From positions 1-64,000 of the forward strand of contig NZ_JAKJSQ010000018.1 of the NCBI RefSeq assembly GCF_050337105.1: 64,000 nt of DNA. The letters run 5' to 3'. Each line of letters starts with the position of its first letter. Positions within the stretch are counted from its first letter, which is position 1. Positions 27,794-36,820 of this stretch are shown here, piece by piece. Under the pieces are notes generated by a model, which saw nothing but the letters and a program-made list of their open reading frames with translations, made no database searches and was not told where the DNA came from. A program made the position numbers and the translations under genes. Origin of the DNA: Aliivibrio_A kagoshimensis. Lineage in GTDB: Bacteria > Pseudomonadota > Gammaproteobacteria > Enterobacterales > Vibrionaceae.

Positions 27794-30243
27794 TACTCGC
27801 CTTGATCGTCGCTAGAGCTATAAATACCTTGATACGCCAAGTTACTCTGCCAAACGTCATCCGTTTTATCTTTCAAAATGTACCGTTTTTGCGTTTCACC
27901 ATATTGATTTAAGCCGTGATTTTGGCCAAATAAGGCATTTAGCTTGGTTTGGTCTAGCGATTTTTCAGTAACAAACTGCAACTCATTGTCTTTTTGATTA
28001 TCAGCCAACACCAGACGGATCTTGTCCCAATCTTCAAAGAAGTACTCTTCCAATAGAGGAATGATTTTGTTTTGGAAGACCGAGACTAATGCAGTGAAAG
28101 CACCTTCATGATCATCTCCATCCACTAGCGCTTTTACTGACATAAAGAAAGCATGGCCTAAAGTGTGTTCACGGTCGTAGAGGATTTCGATGCGTTGGTT
28201 AAGCGTGCTAAGCAGTTGTTCTAAGTCAACGCCATTAACCACGCAGCCGCGTAGCAACTCGGTTTTTGGCATCATTTCAACAAAATCAAAGCGACGACGA
28301 AGGGCAGTATCCATCATTGCCAGCGAACGGTCTGCGGTGTTCATGGTGCCGATGATATCGACATTACTTGGAACGGAGAATTCCTCGCCACTGTACGCCA
28401 ACTTAATCGACATAGCATGTTCGCAACCAGACCTTTTATCCACTTCAATAAGTGAGATAAGCTCACCGAAGATTTTAGAGATATTACCTCGGTTTATTTC
28501 ATCGATGAACATGGCATATTGATGACTAGGATCGTTTTTAGCTCTTTGACACAGTTTCAAGAAAGAACCTGGTTCGATTGGGTAACTTAGATTGCCCTGC
28601 TCGTCTGATTTTGCTCGTAAGCCTTCAATGAACTCTTCATAACCATAAGATTGGTGAAAGGTTGTCATTGAATAACGCTTTACTGAATGAGCTGACTTCG
28701 GGCCTTTTACGATCTCAGTATGCAATTCAATCAAATCATCAATCAATTCTCTGTTTTCATCAACAATATACCAATATGACGATGGTGATTTGTCGAATAT
28801 TGCAGGCTCAGATCTATCTTTGTAATTTACCGTTTTAGAACCAGTGACGGTGAACTTTTGCAAGTAGCTCCACGCCGTTGCTCTGAGTGTTTTTTGGTTC
28901 CTGTTATTGAGCCTTGCTTTAGCTTGAAAAAAGTCATGTTCTACAATTTGGACTACTTTAGCCTCACCATTAATATCAAGTAAGCAAAGGGCTATCACTT
29001 GCATCCAATTAAGTGCATCTAGCTTTTCTGCTAGCCACTGCTCACGGCTCTGCACCTCTTCAATACTGGTATAATTATGCTGTAGTTTTTGAAGAAGATA
29101 GGTTTTCCCCGTTCCAGGAGGCCCATAAAGAATTTGGTTAACAGGGGTAGCAATATCTGAGTTCATCGATTGGTTCGCTTCATAATCCGCTTCGTTTTCT
29201 TTAACTTGACCACCCTCTACATCACCGGGATTCTTACTCGTCACTTTCCATTCGTATAAGCTCCATAGCAGGATATTGCGAGTCTGATCATCTATATCCG
29301 CTTGGATGAATGGCTTAGTTAGCTCAAGCAAACTTGTATTGTCAGATAGCCACGAACCGCTGCGCTTGGTTTCCAGTTGATACTGTTTCTTAAGGCACTT
29401 AAAAACATCATTTAGATAAGATTCTGCAATGATGCTGGTGTATTGTTTTGGCGCCGCTGCTGCAAAAACGCGGTGAATAACTCCCCACAGAACACGTTCA
29501 AAATTGCCGACTAACTTCCAATCATTCACCACTTTTTTGTAGGTCTCTTCTGTGGGATTAGCGAGTATTTCCCTTGTCAGTCCTAATAAAAATTCAGGAT
29601 TAGAGTCAAGCTCTCTTTGGTACATAAACCCTTGGCCGACATCCGCAATACCATTGCTTGGTTTATGCCACAGTTTTTTCACATCCTGTTCAGTGATCTC
29701 TTTTCCATCTTGGATCTGTTTCGCTAATGCACAAGTTTCTATGTAACCTTTGTACCAGTCTTGAGGGTCAAACTCATTAGCTAAATACCAACTCAAAAAT
29801 TGCGCCACAGAGTGCTTTGTACTGCCGTCACTCCATAACTGAGACAATACTTGTTGGTACTCTGGCTTGATTTCGATGCCTGATGTTTGTGTGCTCCACT
29901 TTTGTTCTGGCATTGCTCCATGTAGCAACATCATTGGTAAAAGGCCTTGTGCACAATTAGAACGCAGAGCTTCCAACTTAAAATCGATGTAGCGCTTCTG
30001 TTTAGATTCGTCTGACCAATGCTCTGCTAGATAGCTCTCTTTAGTTACCGTACCTTTGGCAACGATGCCTCTTGGCTCAACACCGACTCTAATTAAATAA
30101 ACGGTATCACCCATTTTCGGCTGCTGGCTATGACATGACCACCGCACTTGCTCACCGATGGCGTAATTCAAGACTCCCGATTCAGAGCCTTCTCCACCCG
30201 TTGAGAAATGCTTAGGGTTCCACGTTAAAAGATACACTGACAT
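27793..30243 (-). CDS. mcrB: McrB-type AAA+ GTPase with N-terminal EVE domain
   Basis: An 816-residue motor of a type IV (modification-dependent) restriction system. Residues 1-135 look like an EVE domain, the modified-base reader (VRWSCHSQQPKMGDTVYLIR, then GIVAKGTV). A helical linker follows to about 365. The AAA+ module has Walker A LYGPPGTGKT (372-381), MTTFHQSYGYEEFIEGLR at 526-543, Walker B MFIDEINRGN (578-587) and the McrB-type IIGTMNTADRSLAMMDTALR with an arginine finger (630-651). It would read a modified base with EVE and translocate using GTP. A terminator upstream (30262-30285) separates it from hsdS. Confidence 0.92.
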   Translation of the reverse strand: MSVYLLTWNPKHFSTGGEGSESGVLNYAIGEQVRWSCHSQQPKMGDTVYLIRVGVEPRGIVAKGTVTKESYLAEHWSDESKQKRYIDFKLEALRSNCAQGLLPMMLLHGAMPEQKWSTQTSGIEIKPEYQQVLSQLWSDGSTKHSVAQFLSWYLANEFDPQDWYKGYIETCALAKQIQDGKEITEQDVKKLWHKPSNGIADVGQGFMYQRELDSNPEFLLGLTREILANPTEETYKKVVNDWKLVGNFERVLWGVIHRVFAAAAPKQYTSIIAESYLNDVFKCLKKQYQLETKRSGSWLSDNTSLLELTKPFIQADIDDQTRNILLWSLYEWKVTSKNPGDVEGGQVKENEADYEANQSMNSDIATPVNQILYGPPGTGKTYLLQKLQHNYTSIEEVQSREQWLAEKLDALNWMQVIALCLLDINGEAKVVQIVEHDFFQAKARLNNRNQKTLRATAWSYLQKFTVTGSKTVNYKDRSEPAIFDKSPSSYWYIVDENRELIDDLIELHTEIVKGPKSAHSVKRYSMTTFHQSYGYEEFIEGLRAKSDEQGNLSYPIEPGSFLKLCQRAKNDPSHQYAMFIDEINRGNISKIFGELISLIEVDKRSGCEHAMSIKLAYSGEEFSVPSNVDIIGTMNTADRSLAMMDTALRRRFDFVEMMPKTELLRGCVVNGVDLEQLLSTLNQRIEILYDREHTLGHAFFMSVKALVDGDDHEGAFTALVSVFQNKIIPLLEEYFFEDWDKIRLVLADNQKDNELQFVTEKSLDQTKLNALFGQNHGLNQYGETQKRYILKDKTDDVWQSNLAYQGIYSSSDDQGE

Positions 30244-30261
30244 TATTTTTGACCTTATAAA

Positions 30262-30285
30262 AATGCACGCTCGAGAGCGTGCATT
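30262..30285 (-). terminator. Intrinsic terminator after hsdS
   Basis: A perfect 10-bp stem, AATGCACGCT / AGCGTGCATT, with a 4-nt loop. On the minus strand it is followed by TTTTTAT. It lies between the hsdS stop and the mcrB start and so ends the hsd transcript. Confidence 0.85.
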
Positions 30286-30294
30286 GTTGGTTTA

Positions 30295-31605
30295 TTATGC
30301 GTTGGCTTTTGCCGCTTTCTTTCTAGCCGCCTCGGCTTTTTTGGCTGCCTTGGCTAAGGCTTCAGCCTCGATACGAGCCTGTGCAATGCGCTCTAGCAGT
30401 TTATCGGCCGGCTCATCGGTTGGATCTTGCGCCACCAATTCACCACGGAAGGCTTTGGCCAAAATACTTTGGGTTAGGTTATCTACCCTCGCCTGCGCAT
30501 TTTTCACTTGGGCTTCGATAGTGTCGGCGAAAGTAAAATATTGGTCAACTAGGCGAACGATTTCTTTTTGTTCATCTTTGTTACATCTTGGCAAATCGAT
30601 ATCCAATAATGTTTTTTGTCCAATATTACGCATCGACATCTGGTTACCAGTTGAACGAGATTCAATCTGTTTACGTCCTTCTTTTGAACGTAGGAAGATA
30701 CTCACCCATGGCTTATCATGTTCTTCCATTACAAGACGCAAAACTTTATCGCTTAACATTAGGTTTTTGGTAACTTGATGAACAATCACAGGATTACCAA
30801 GTAACTCTATTGTATTTGCTCTAGATATTAGAAAATCACCAACCTTTATTCTACGATTCTCGATAAATAAGTCATGATCTGGCAGGGTTTTACTTTGTTC
30901 CTCATCGTAAGTCCCCCATGTTACCGCGCTAATTTTAATGATGCCGTGCTCGTCTCCTTCTGGTGGAGTTTCAATACACTTTAAATTCTTACCAGCTTCA
31001 ATAGATTGAACAAAGTCTTTTAGCTTTACAGCATTCCAATTAGGAGGCGTTCCACCACGCCACTCTTCCGTCAACTTACCCGACACTGCGGAAGCGAGTA
31101 CCGATTGGCGGAAGCGTTTTAGCAGGTCTGGGATGCCATCTAGGCGGGCTTTGATGCTGTCGACCTGTGCCAATACCTCATCGAGTTTTTCAACGATGCG
31201 TTTTTGTTCAGCATCTGGAGGCAGCAGAACGTCTTGAGCATACGCATCATCTCTATTTAACCCGGGTATTGCTGTCGAGCGATTTAATTTAGTGAGCGGA
31301 AGATGCTTTAATTGATAATACCAATATTTCATCGTTCCAGACGGAAAAGAGTCGACAAAGTAAGTTGTATCAATAGGAGAAAAGTCATCTTCACAAAAGT
31401 GGACTTCGCCAAAAGACCCTTTTCGTCCAACAATCAAACCACCTCCAGATACTAAAGCTTCCGAGTGTAAACCGACTACTCCATTAGAGCCATATACAGG
31501 GAAACCAATTCCACTACGTTGCTTAGCTGGCAGCGATTTCCCATATTTCAACTCTATAAGATCGCCTAACTTTAACTTCACCCAACCCTTAGGCAATTCA
31601 TTCAT
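30295..31605 (-). CDS. hsdS: Type I restriction-modification specificity subunit
   Basis: A 436-residue HsdS with the standard plan: target-recognition domain 1 (about 1-140, LPKGWVKLKLGDLIELKYGK), central conserved coil (PDAEQKRIVEKLDEVLAQVD, then LLKRFRQSVLASAVSGKL), target-recognition domain 2 (about 200-330), and distal coil (KDEQKEIVRLVDQYFTFADT) ending in an Ala/Lys-rich tail. The two domains define a bipartite DNA target that cannot be read from sequence alone. Its ATG overlaps the hsdM stop (TAATG). It is the last gene of hsdR-hsdM-hsdS. Confidence 0.96.
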   Translation of the reverse strand: MNELPKGWVKLKLGDLIELKYGKSLPAKQRSGIGFPVYGSNGVVGLHSEALVSGGGLIVGRKGSFGEVHFCEDDFSPIDTTYFVDSFPSGTMKYWYYQLKHLPLTKLNRSTAIPGLNRDDAYAQDVLLPPDAEQKRIVEKLDEVLAQVDSIKARLDGIPDLLKRFRQSVLASAVSGKLTEEWRGGTPPNWNAVKLKDFVQSIEAGKNLKCIETPPEGDEHGIIKISAVTWGTYDEEQSKTLPDHDLFIENRRIKVGDFLISRANTIELLGNPVIVHQVTKNLMLSDKVLRLVMEEHDKPWVSIFLRSKEGRKQIESRSTGNQMSMRNIGQKTLLDIDLPRCNKDEQKEIVRLVDQYFTFADTIEAQVKNAQARVDNLTQSILAKAFRGELVAQDPTDEPADKLLERIAQARIEAEALAKAAKKAEAARKKAAKANA

Positions 31606-33191
31606 TACTCTGCCTCCGGCTTTTCTTCTAAGCCAAACGCTTCTTCGAGTAATTGCTTTTGCCCTTCCGCTTCATCCACAGCGCCTAGCGCTTGCATCAG
31701 TTGGTAGATTTCAGACATCGCTTCGGTAAGCTCTGCCATCGCTTCACCCGCTAGCACTTCTGGCTCTGGTAGGTTCTCTGCACTTGTCGCAGCTAGGTCT
31801 TTTAACCAAGATATATCAAGGCTATCGCCTTTCTGATCGCGAATGTATTCACGGCTAAACTTGCGGAAACGTGCATTGTCGATGATGCGCTCTACACTAT
31901 CCTCGCCCTCCGCGAAGATATTACCAAGCGTCTCGTATACCCCCTCTTCACGCAGTGATTGGCCATTCTTATCAGCACCAAACGCCTTAACGAAAGCATC
32001 GAAGTGTTTTGCAGTCAGTGGGCGACGTTTACCGAAGGTGTTCATGTTGGTACGCATATCGAATACCCACGTCTCTTTAGTGCAGTCTTTGTCTTGGCTT
32101 GGGTTATCGGTCGTGCCTTTTTGGAAGAGCAGCACGTTGGTTTTTACTCCTGCGGCGTAGAAGATACCAGTAGGCAAACGCAAGATAGTGTGCAGGTTAC
32201 ACTTGTCCATTAAGTCACGACGAATATCAGTACCCTTGCCGCCTTCAAATAACACGTTATCCGGGATAACCACCGCTGCACGGCCACCTGGCTCTAGGGC
32301 ATCGTAAATATGCTGCATAAAACAGAGCTGTTTGTTGCCCGTTGGGTGAACAAAAGTACGGGTGATGTTACTGCTTGATGCGCTACCAAACGGAGGGTTA
32401 GTCAAAATCACATTGGCTTTTGGCAGACTCTCCCCAGCACTTCCTAAGGTGTTGCCTAGGCGAATCGCGCCTTGGTCTTCATCACCTTCAATGTCGTGCA
32501 GTAGGCAGTTCATTAGCGCTAGGCGGCGTGTTTCTGGTACCAACTCCAAGCCCACAAACGCTTTGGTCATTTGAAACTCTTGATCGGAATCGTCCAGATC
32601 ATCTAAATCGTTGGTGTGCGCTTTGATGTACTTATCTGCTTCAATAAGGAAGCCTGCGGTTCCAGCTGCCGGATCTTGAATGATTTCACGTTGTTTAGGT
32701 TGCGTCACCTTGATGATGGTGCTGATCAGCGCACGCGGGGTAAAGTATTGCCCTGCACCCGACTTGGTTTCGTTGGCGTTCTTTTGTAGCAAACCTTCGT
32801 ACATGTCTCCAAAATCATCACGGCTTTTTCCAGTGTCGCCATCAAACCACTCAAGCTTGTCCATGTTATCCACTAACTCAGTCAGTTGCGCGGGTTGAGT
32901 AATGGTGGTGTTGACGTTTTGGAAAATCGCACGAACAATGGCGTGCTCATCCGTGCCTAGTTGAACCAACATATTCCGATAGAACTGGTGCTGCTCTTGA
33001 CCCAGCTTGCTTTTTAGGTTTTTCCAACGGAAGCCTTCTGGCAGCAGATCGTCTTCTTGGCCGGTCTCTTCACACATTTTAAGGAACAGCAAAGATGCCA
33101 GTTCATTCACGTAGTTTTGGTATGACACGCCACCATCACGTAGGTTGTCACACAGTTTCCACAGTTTGGCGACCAGATCATTATTGTTCAT
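31605..33191 (-). CDS. hsdM: Type I restriction-modification N6-adenine methyltransferase subunit
   Basis: A 528-residue HsdM. The N-terminal helical domain (MNNNDLVAKLWKLCDNLRDG) precedes a Rossmann methyltransferase with YFTPRALISTIIKV, motif I DPAAGTAGFLIEAD (about 171-184), and catalytic NPPFGSASSSN (about 264-274). It methylates adenine in host sites and forms the M2S core with HsdS. Start ATG 33191 has AGAGAA upstream. It follows hsdR by 39 nt and overlaps hsdS by one base. Confidence 0.97.
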   Translation of the reverse strand: MNNNDLVAKLWKLCDNLRDGGVSYQNYVNELASLLFLKMCEETGQEDDLLPEGFRWKNLKSKLGQEQHQFYRNMLVQLGTDEHAIVRAIFQNVNTTITQPAQLTELVDNMDKLEWFDGDTGKSRDDFGDMYEGLLQKNANETKSGAGQYFTPRALISTIIKVTQPKQREIIQDPAAGTAGFLIEADKYIKAHTNDLDDLDDSDQEFQMTKAFVGLELVPETRRLALMNCLLHDIEGDEDQGAIRLGNTLGSAGESLPKANVILTNPPFGSASSSNITRTFVHPTGNKQLCFMQHIYDALEPGGRAAVVIPDNVLFEGGKGTDIRRDLMDKCNLHTILRLPTGIFYAAGVKTNVLLFQKGTTDNPSQDKDCTKETWVFDMRTNMNTFGKRRPLTAKHFDAFVKAFGADKNGQSLREEGVYETLGNIFAEGEDSVERIIDNARFRKFSREYIRDQKGDSLDISWLKDLAATSAENLPEPEVLAGEAMAELTEAMSEIYQLMQALGAVDEAEGQKQLLEEAFGLEEKPEAE

Positions 33192-33230
33192 GTTTGTTCT
33201 CTTTGATTAAACTCGGGTTATTGTACGTAG

Positions 33231-36200
33231 TTAGGCAGGCTCGTCCCACATATATTCATTGAATTGGGTGAGTATGCTGTCTAATTCATCATTAAAGACT
33301 TTCATAAGCTTACGTTTTCCCCCTTTGCGCTTGTAGTTCCCAGTTTTAAAGCTGTCATCATCCAGCACGACCTTTTCTTTAATGGATGAGGCGATGCGAT
33401 CAAGCCAGCCAAGTTGTTCAGATGTCCACTCTCTGCTTGTTTTGATTTTGTCTAAGGCGATATCAACACGCTGTTCAAATGGCAGCAAAGCATCCCCCAT
33501 CGAGGCGCGGCGAATGTGTCCAATCAATTTGGCGGCGATGTCTTGGTTTTTGGCGACCTTCCATGCGCTTCTTAATGTGGCATCGTTGTAGTTTTGCCCA
33601 TCAAACCACTCTTGCAATTCAATAAGCCCTTTACGGGTGAGATCGCGGGGGCGGTTTACAATGATATCAAGTGCCTCTTGTTGATTGCTGGTGCGATCAA
33701 CAAGATCATCAAAGGCATCTAAGAAATCTTGTGCGTTATCGTGCTCACCATAGGCGGTTTCTACTCGCAGGACTTTGTCGTCGATGTCGGTGAATATGGG
33801 CATGTCACGCAGGTCGTTGATCTCTTGTTTTAGCTGCTCTAACCGCCCTACCATATTGGTGACACTGTTGAACACCTCGGCTGACCATTTCGGGCCTTTC
33901 TCTTTCAAGGTTTTCGCCAAGCTTGAGAAATCACAGCTTGCGGCATCTTTACAGATCTCATCTAAGCGTTTTATTTCGCTGTCGATCGGTTTGGATTTGT
34001 TGCGGTTAAATTGCGCGTGGCTGCTAATGCGTTGCAGCTTAGCCACCAGCTGCTCATGGCTGTGTTCGGCAAAACTTCGGCCATCGGCTTCTATGGTTTT
34101 GTAGGTTTCTGAATCGGTAATCTCATTGACCAGTGTTTGTAGCTCTACTGTTGGACGAACCACAACAGGGCGCATGGTGTCGACGCTTTGGAGTGTCGAG
34201 TACAAATCCACAGCATCAAAGATCTTAAACGAGGTTTTACCGACTTCTGGGCATAAGCGAGTCGCACGGCCTTTCATCTGCTCATACAAGATACGGCTAC
34301 GCACTTTACGCATAAAGACAAGGTTACAGATGCTTGGTACATCAATACCCGTAGTGAGTAAATCCACGGTAACAACGATGTTGGGCAAACGCTCTTTTTT
34401 AAAGCGAGTGATCATTGATTGAACTTTAGTTGAGTCTTTATCCGAGTCGCCGGTGATCTTGATGATGGCGTCGTGCTCTAACTGCGGGTATTTGGCTTTA
34501 AACGCGGTACGTAACTCTTCTACCACCGCATCGGCGTGGGTGTTATTGACGCAGAACACTAAGGTTTTTTGCGGACTGGTTGGGTCAAGGTGATGATCTT
34601 TATTATTGGCCAACTCTTCACACACCACTTTGTTAAAATTTGAGGCGATGAGCGCGCGGTTAAAATCGGCCACTTCGAAATTTTGCTCATCTTCTAAGGT
34701 GTCATTAATTAACTCGCCTTGGTTTGATAGACGTTGGACTTCGCTACCTTTAGAGATATACACGTTCTCTTCAGCAAGCTGAGTAACAATTTTAATGGGT
34801 GGTTCTTGGTCAGTTAAGAAGCCATCAATAACCGCTTTTCGATAGCTGTAACGGTAGACGGGTGTTTTCTTTTCTCCACCGAAAATATCAATAGTATGCA
34901 GCGCAGGGGTTGCGGTTAGGGCGACTTTTATCGCATCGAAATGATCAATAATACGACGATAAGAAGAGATGAAATCCAGTTCGTTTCTGAATTTCTCTTC
35001 GCCTTCGGTTTGTTCTTTATCTAGGATGTAACCACGATGCGCCTCATCGACAATAATGCAGTCATAACGCCCTACTGGCATCACTTCATCACTTTGTAGA
35101 GTACGTTTAACCAGCGATTGCACGGTCGCAACATGAATTTTGGTGCTGTTTTCTGGGAAGCGGTCCGTTAAGCCTTTCACATTAAATATTGAATTGAAGG
35201 TATCGCCTTTGATGTCGGTGTCTTCAAACGCGTCTAGGGCTTGTTTACCGAGGGAAGTTCTATCCACCAAAAAGAGCACGCGGTTGAAGCGCTTTGATTG
35301 AATCAGGCGATACATAAGCGCAATGGCAGTACGTGTTTTACCCGTGCCCGTTGCCATGGCAAGTAGGATATCTTGCTGCCCAGAAACGATCGCTTTTTCA
35401 GTCGCGTGTATCGCTTCTTCTTGGTAGTAACGCAAACCAAGGCCGTTCATCTCTTGATTATCAGTAAACCAACGGTTTTGTAACGGTTTATCACTCTCTA
35501 GTTTTGCGACTAACTCTTCTGGTCTGTGCCACTCCGGCAGTGCTTTGGGCATGTTGGTTGGGTGGCGTACATCACGATGCCAGATACCACTTTTGGTTTT
35601 CACGGCTGATCGGTAATCGCGACCATTGGCTGAGTAACAAAACGGTATCTTAAAATTGACTGAGCCCGAAGTATCACTCCATGAAATTAAATATGACGGC
35701 AGTGCTTCTGCCACTTGTTCAAGCATTTCATCATCATTTGTTGCTTGTTCTAGTTCTTGGCGAAGAAAATCCACATCAAAGTATTTGCTGTAACGATACG
35801 CTTCTAACAATTTGGCTGAGACATCTTTGTTCTGTTTTTTCGCTTCAACCACCGCTATCGGTTTTAGCCCCACGAACAGAACATAATCCGCAAACCCTGT
35901 TTTACCTGTTTCATCGACCCCTGTAGGCCATTCTGCAATCGCGATATTACGACCCAATTGTGGGCGAGTACCATTAGAAAAATTTAGCAGTTTAGTTTCC
36001 GCATCCCAACCCGCTTTACGAAGTTGGATATCGATTAAGTAACGGCTTTCACTCTCACTGAGGTTAAGTGAACGAGAGGCCGCTTCTTTGGTGATCTGCT
36101 GTTTATAGGCTTTACGCTCTGTTTCTGTTTTCTTGGTGAGTTCTGCATTCTTTTCTTTTAGTTGAGCTTCGAGTGCAGTGATACGATCTTGGGTTTGTTC

Positions 36201-36779
36201 TGTTGTCTCTTCTTGTTTACTTTCAAGCACAGAGATATAGCCGTTTAATGCCGTTAGTTTCGCGTTTTGGCTGGCCACATCAGCTTTGGTTTTCGTTTCA
36301 GTTTGGCGCGCGAGTGCAAGTTCGCTTTTTAATGACAACAGCTCTTGCTCAAACTGTTCACTGTTCTCTGAACTTGGTAAAACAAACACGGGAACGGCAA
36401 AATCATATTTTTTTGTGACTAATCGATAGTACCAAACAGCAAGACGGAACGAGAAACGCAGGCACATTTCGGCATCTTGCAGATCATTATGGTACTCGTG
36501 TACCGCTTGATTGCCGATTTTTCTTAGCTTATGGAAAACGTTAAGAATGCTGTCGTCTACAAAAGGAATTTTACCCAGTTCGCGTAGTAAGTCGTTCTGA
36601 TTTTCTGATTCATCGATAACGAGTAGTTTGGCTAGATGTTTTGCTGTTACTTCACCAAAAATGCGCAGTTTTACTAGCGTGGTATTGGGATCATCTGGAT
36701 AGTTTTTTTCCGCTGCGCGAGCAATCGTGAACAGAAAATCGTTCACACCTTTTAGAAACTCAAAATTTGATTTAGCCAT
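33231..36779 (-). CDS. hsdR: Type I restriction endonuclease subunit (HsdR)
   Basis: A 1182-residue restriction motor. Order of parts: a DUF4145-like N-terminal helical domain (about 1-120, LHKLRKIGNQAVHEYHNDLQ); a coiled coil (about 130-230); the PD-(D/E)xK nuclease (FADYVLFVGLKPIAVVEAKK, about 295-315); the SF2 translocase with Walker A MATGTGKTRTAIAL near 471 and VDEAHRG near 576; and an EcoEI-type C-terminal region. It cleaves unmodified DNA after translocation. ATG 36779 has GGAGA upstream and is preferred to TTG 36782. It is the first hsd gene, 41 nt after the CARF gene, so the hsd operon may be read from the Zorya-like cluster. Confidence 0.95.
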   Translation of the reverse strand: MAKSNFEFLKGVNDFLFTIARAAEKNYPDDPNTTLVKLRIFGEVTAKHLAKLLVIDESENQNDLLRELGKIPFVDDSILNVFHKLRKIGNQAVHEYHNDLQDAEMCLRFSFRLAVWYYRLVTKKYDFAVPVFVLPSSENSEQFEQELLSLKSELALARQTETKTKADVASQNAKLTALNGYISVLESKQEETTEQTQDRITALEAQLKEKNAELTKKTETERKAYKQQITKEAASRSLNLSESESRYLIDIQLRKAGWDAETKLLNFSNGTRPQLGRNIAIAEWPTGVDETGKTGFADYVLFVGLKPIAVVEAKKQNKDVSAKLLEAYRYSKYFDVDFLRQELEQATNDDEMLEQVAEALPSYLISWSDTSGSVNFKIPFCYSANGRDYRSAVKTKSGIWHRDVRHPTNMPKALPEWHRPEELVAKLESDKPLQNRWFTDNQEMNGLGLRYYQEEAIHATEKAIVSGQQDILLAMATGTGKTRTAIALMYRLIQSKRFNRVLFLVDRTSLGKQALDAFEDTDIKGDTFNSIFNVKGLTDRFPENSTKIHVATVQSLVKRTLQSDEVMPVGRYDCIIVDEAHRGYILDKEQTEGEEKFRNELDFISSYRRIIDHFDAIKVALTATPALHTIDIFGGEKKTPVYRYSYRKAVIDGFLTDQEPPIKIVTQLAEENVYISKGSEVQRLSNQGELINDTLEDEQNFEVADFNRALIASNFNKVVCEELANNKDHHLDPTSPQKTLVFCVNNTHADAVVEELRTAFKAKYPQLEHDAIIKITGDSDKDSTKVQSMITRFKKERLPNIVVTVDLLTTGIDVPSICNLVFMRKVRSRILYEQMKGRATRLCPEVGKTSFKIFDAVDLYSTLQSVDTMRPVVVRPTVELQTLVNEITDSETYKTIEADGRSFAEHSHEQLVAKLQRISSHAQFNRNKSKPIDSEIKRLDEICKDAASCDFSSLAKTLKEKGPKWSAEVFNSVTNMVGRLEQLKQEINDLRDMPIFTDIDDKVLRVETAYGEHDNAQDFLDAFDDLVDRTSNQQEALDIIVNRPRDLTRKGLIELQEWFDGQNYNDATLRSAWKVAKNQDIAAKLIGHIRRASMGDALLPFEQRVDIALDKIKTSREWTSEQLGWLDRIASSIKEKVVLDDDSFKTGNYKRKGGKRKLMKVFNDELDSILTQFNEYMWDEPA

Positions 36780-36820
36780 CAAGTTCTCCGCCTGAATACC
36801 CAGTCTGTCGTTTTGCCAAC

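Noticed and set aside
30263..30778. 171-codon plus-strand frame starting in the hsdS terminator
   Set aside because: It is antisense to the conserved C-terminal half of hsdS, and its Ala/Ser-rich composition mirrors the Ala/Lys tail of HsdS.
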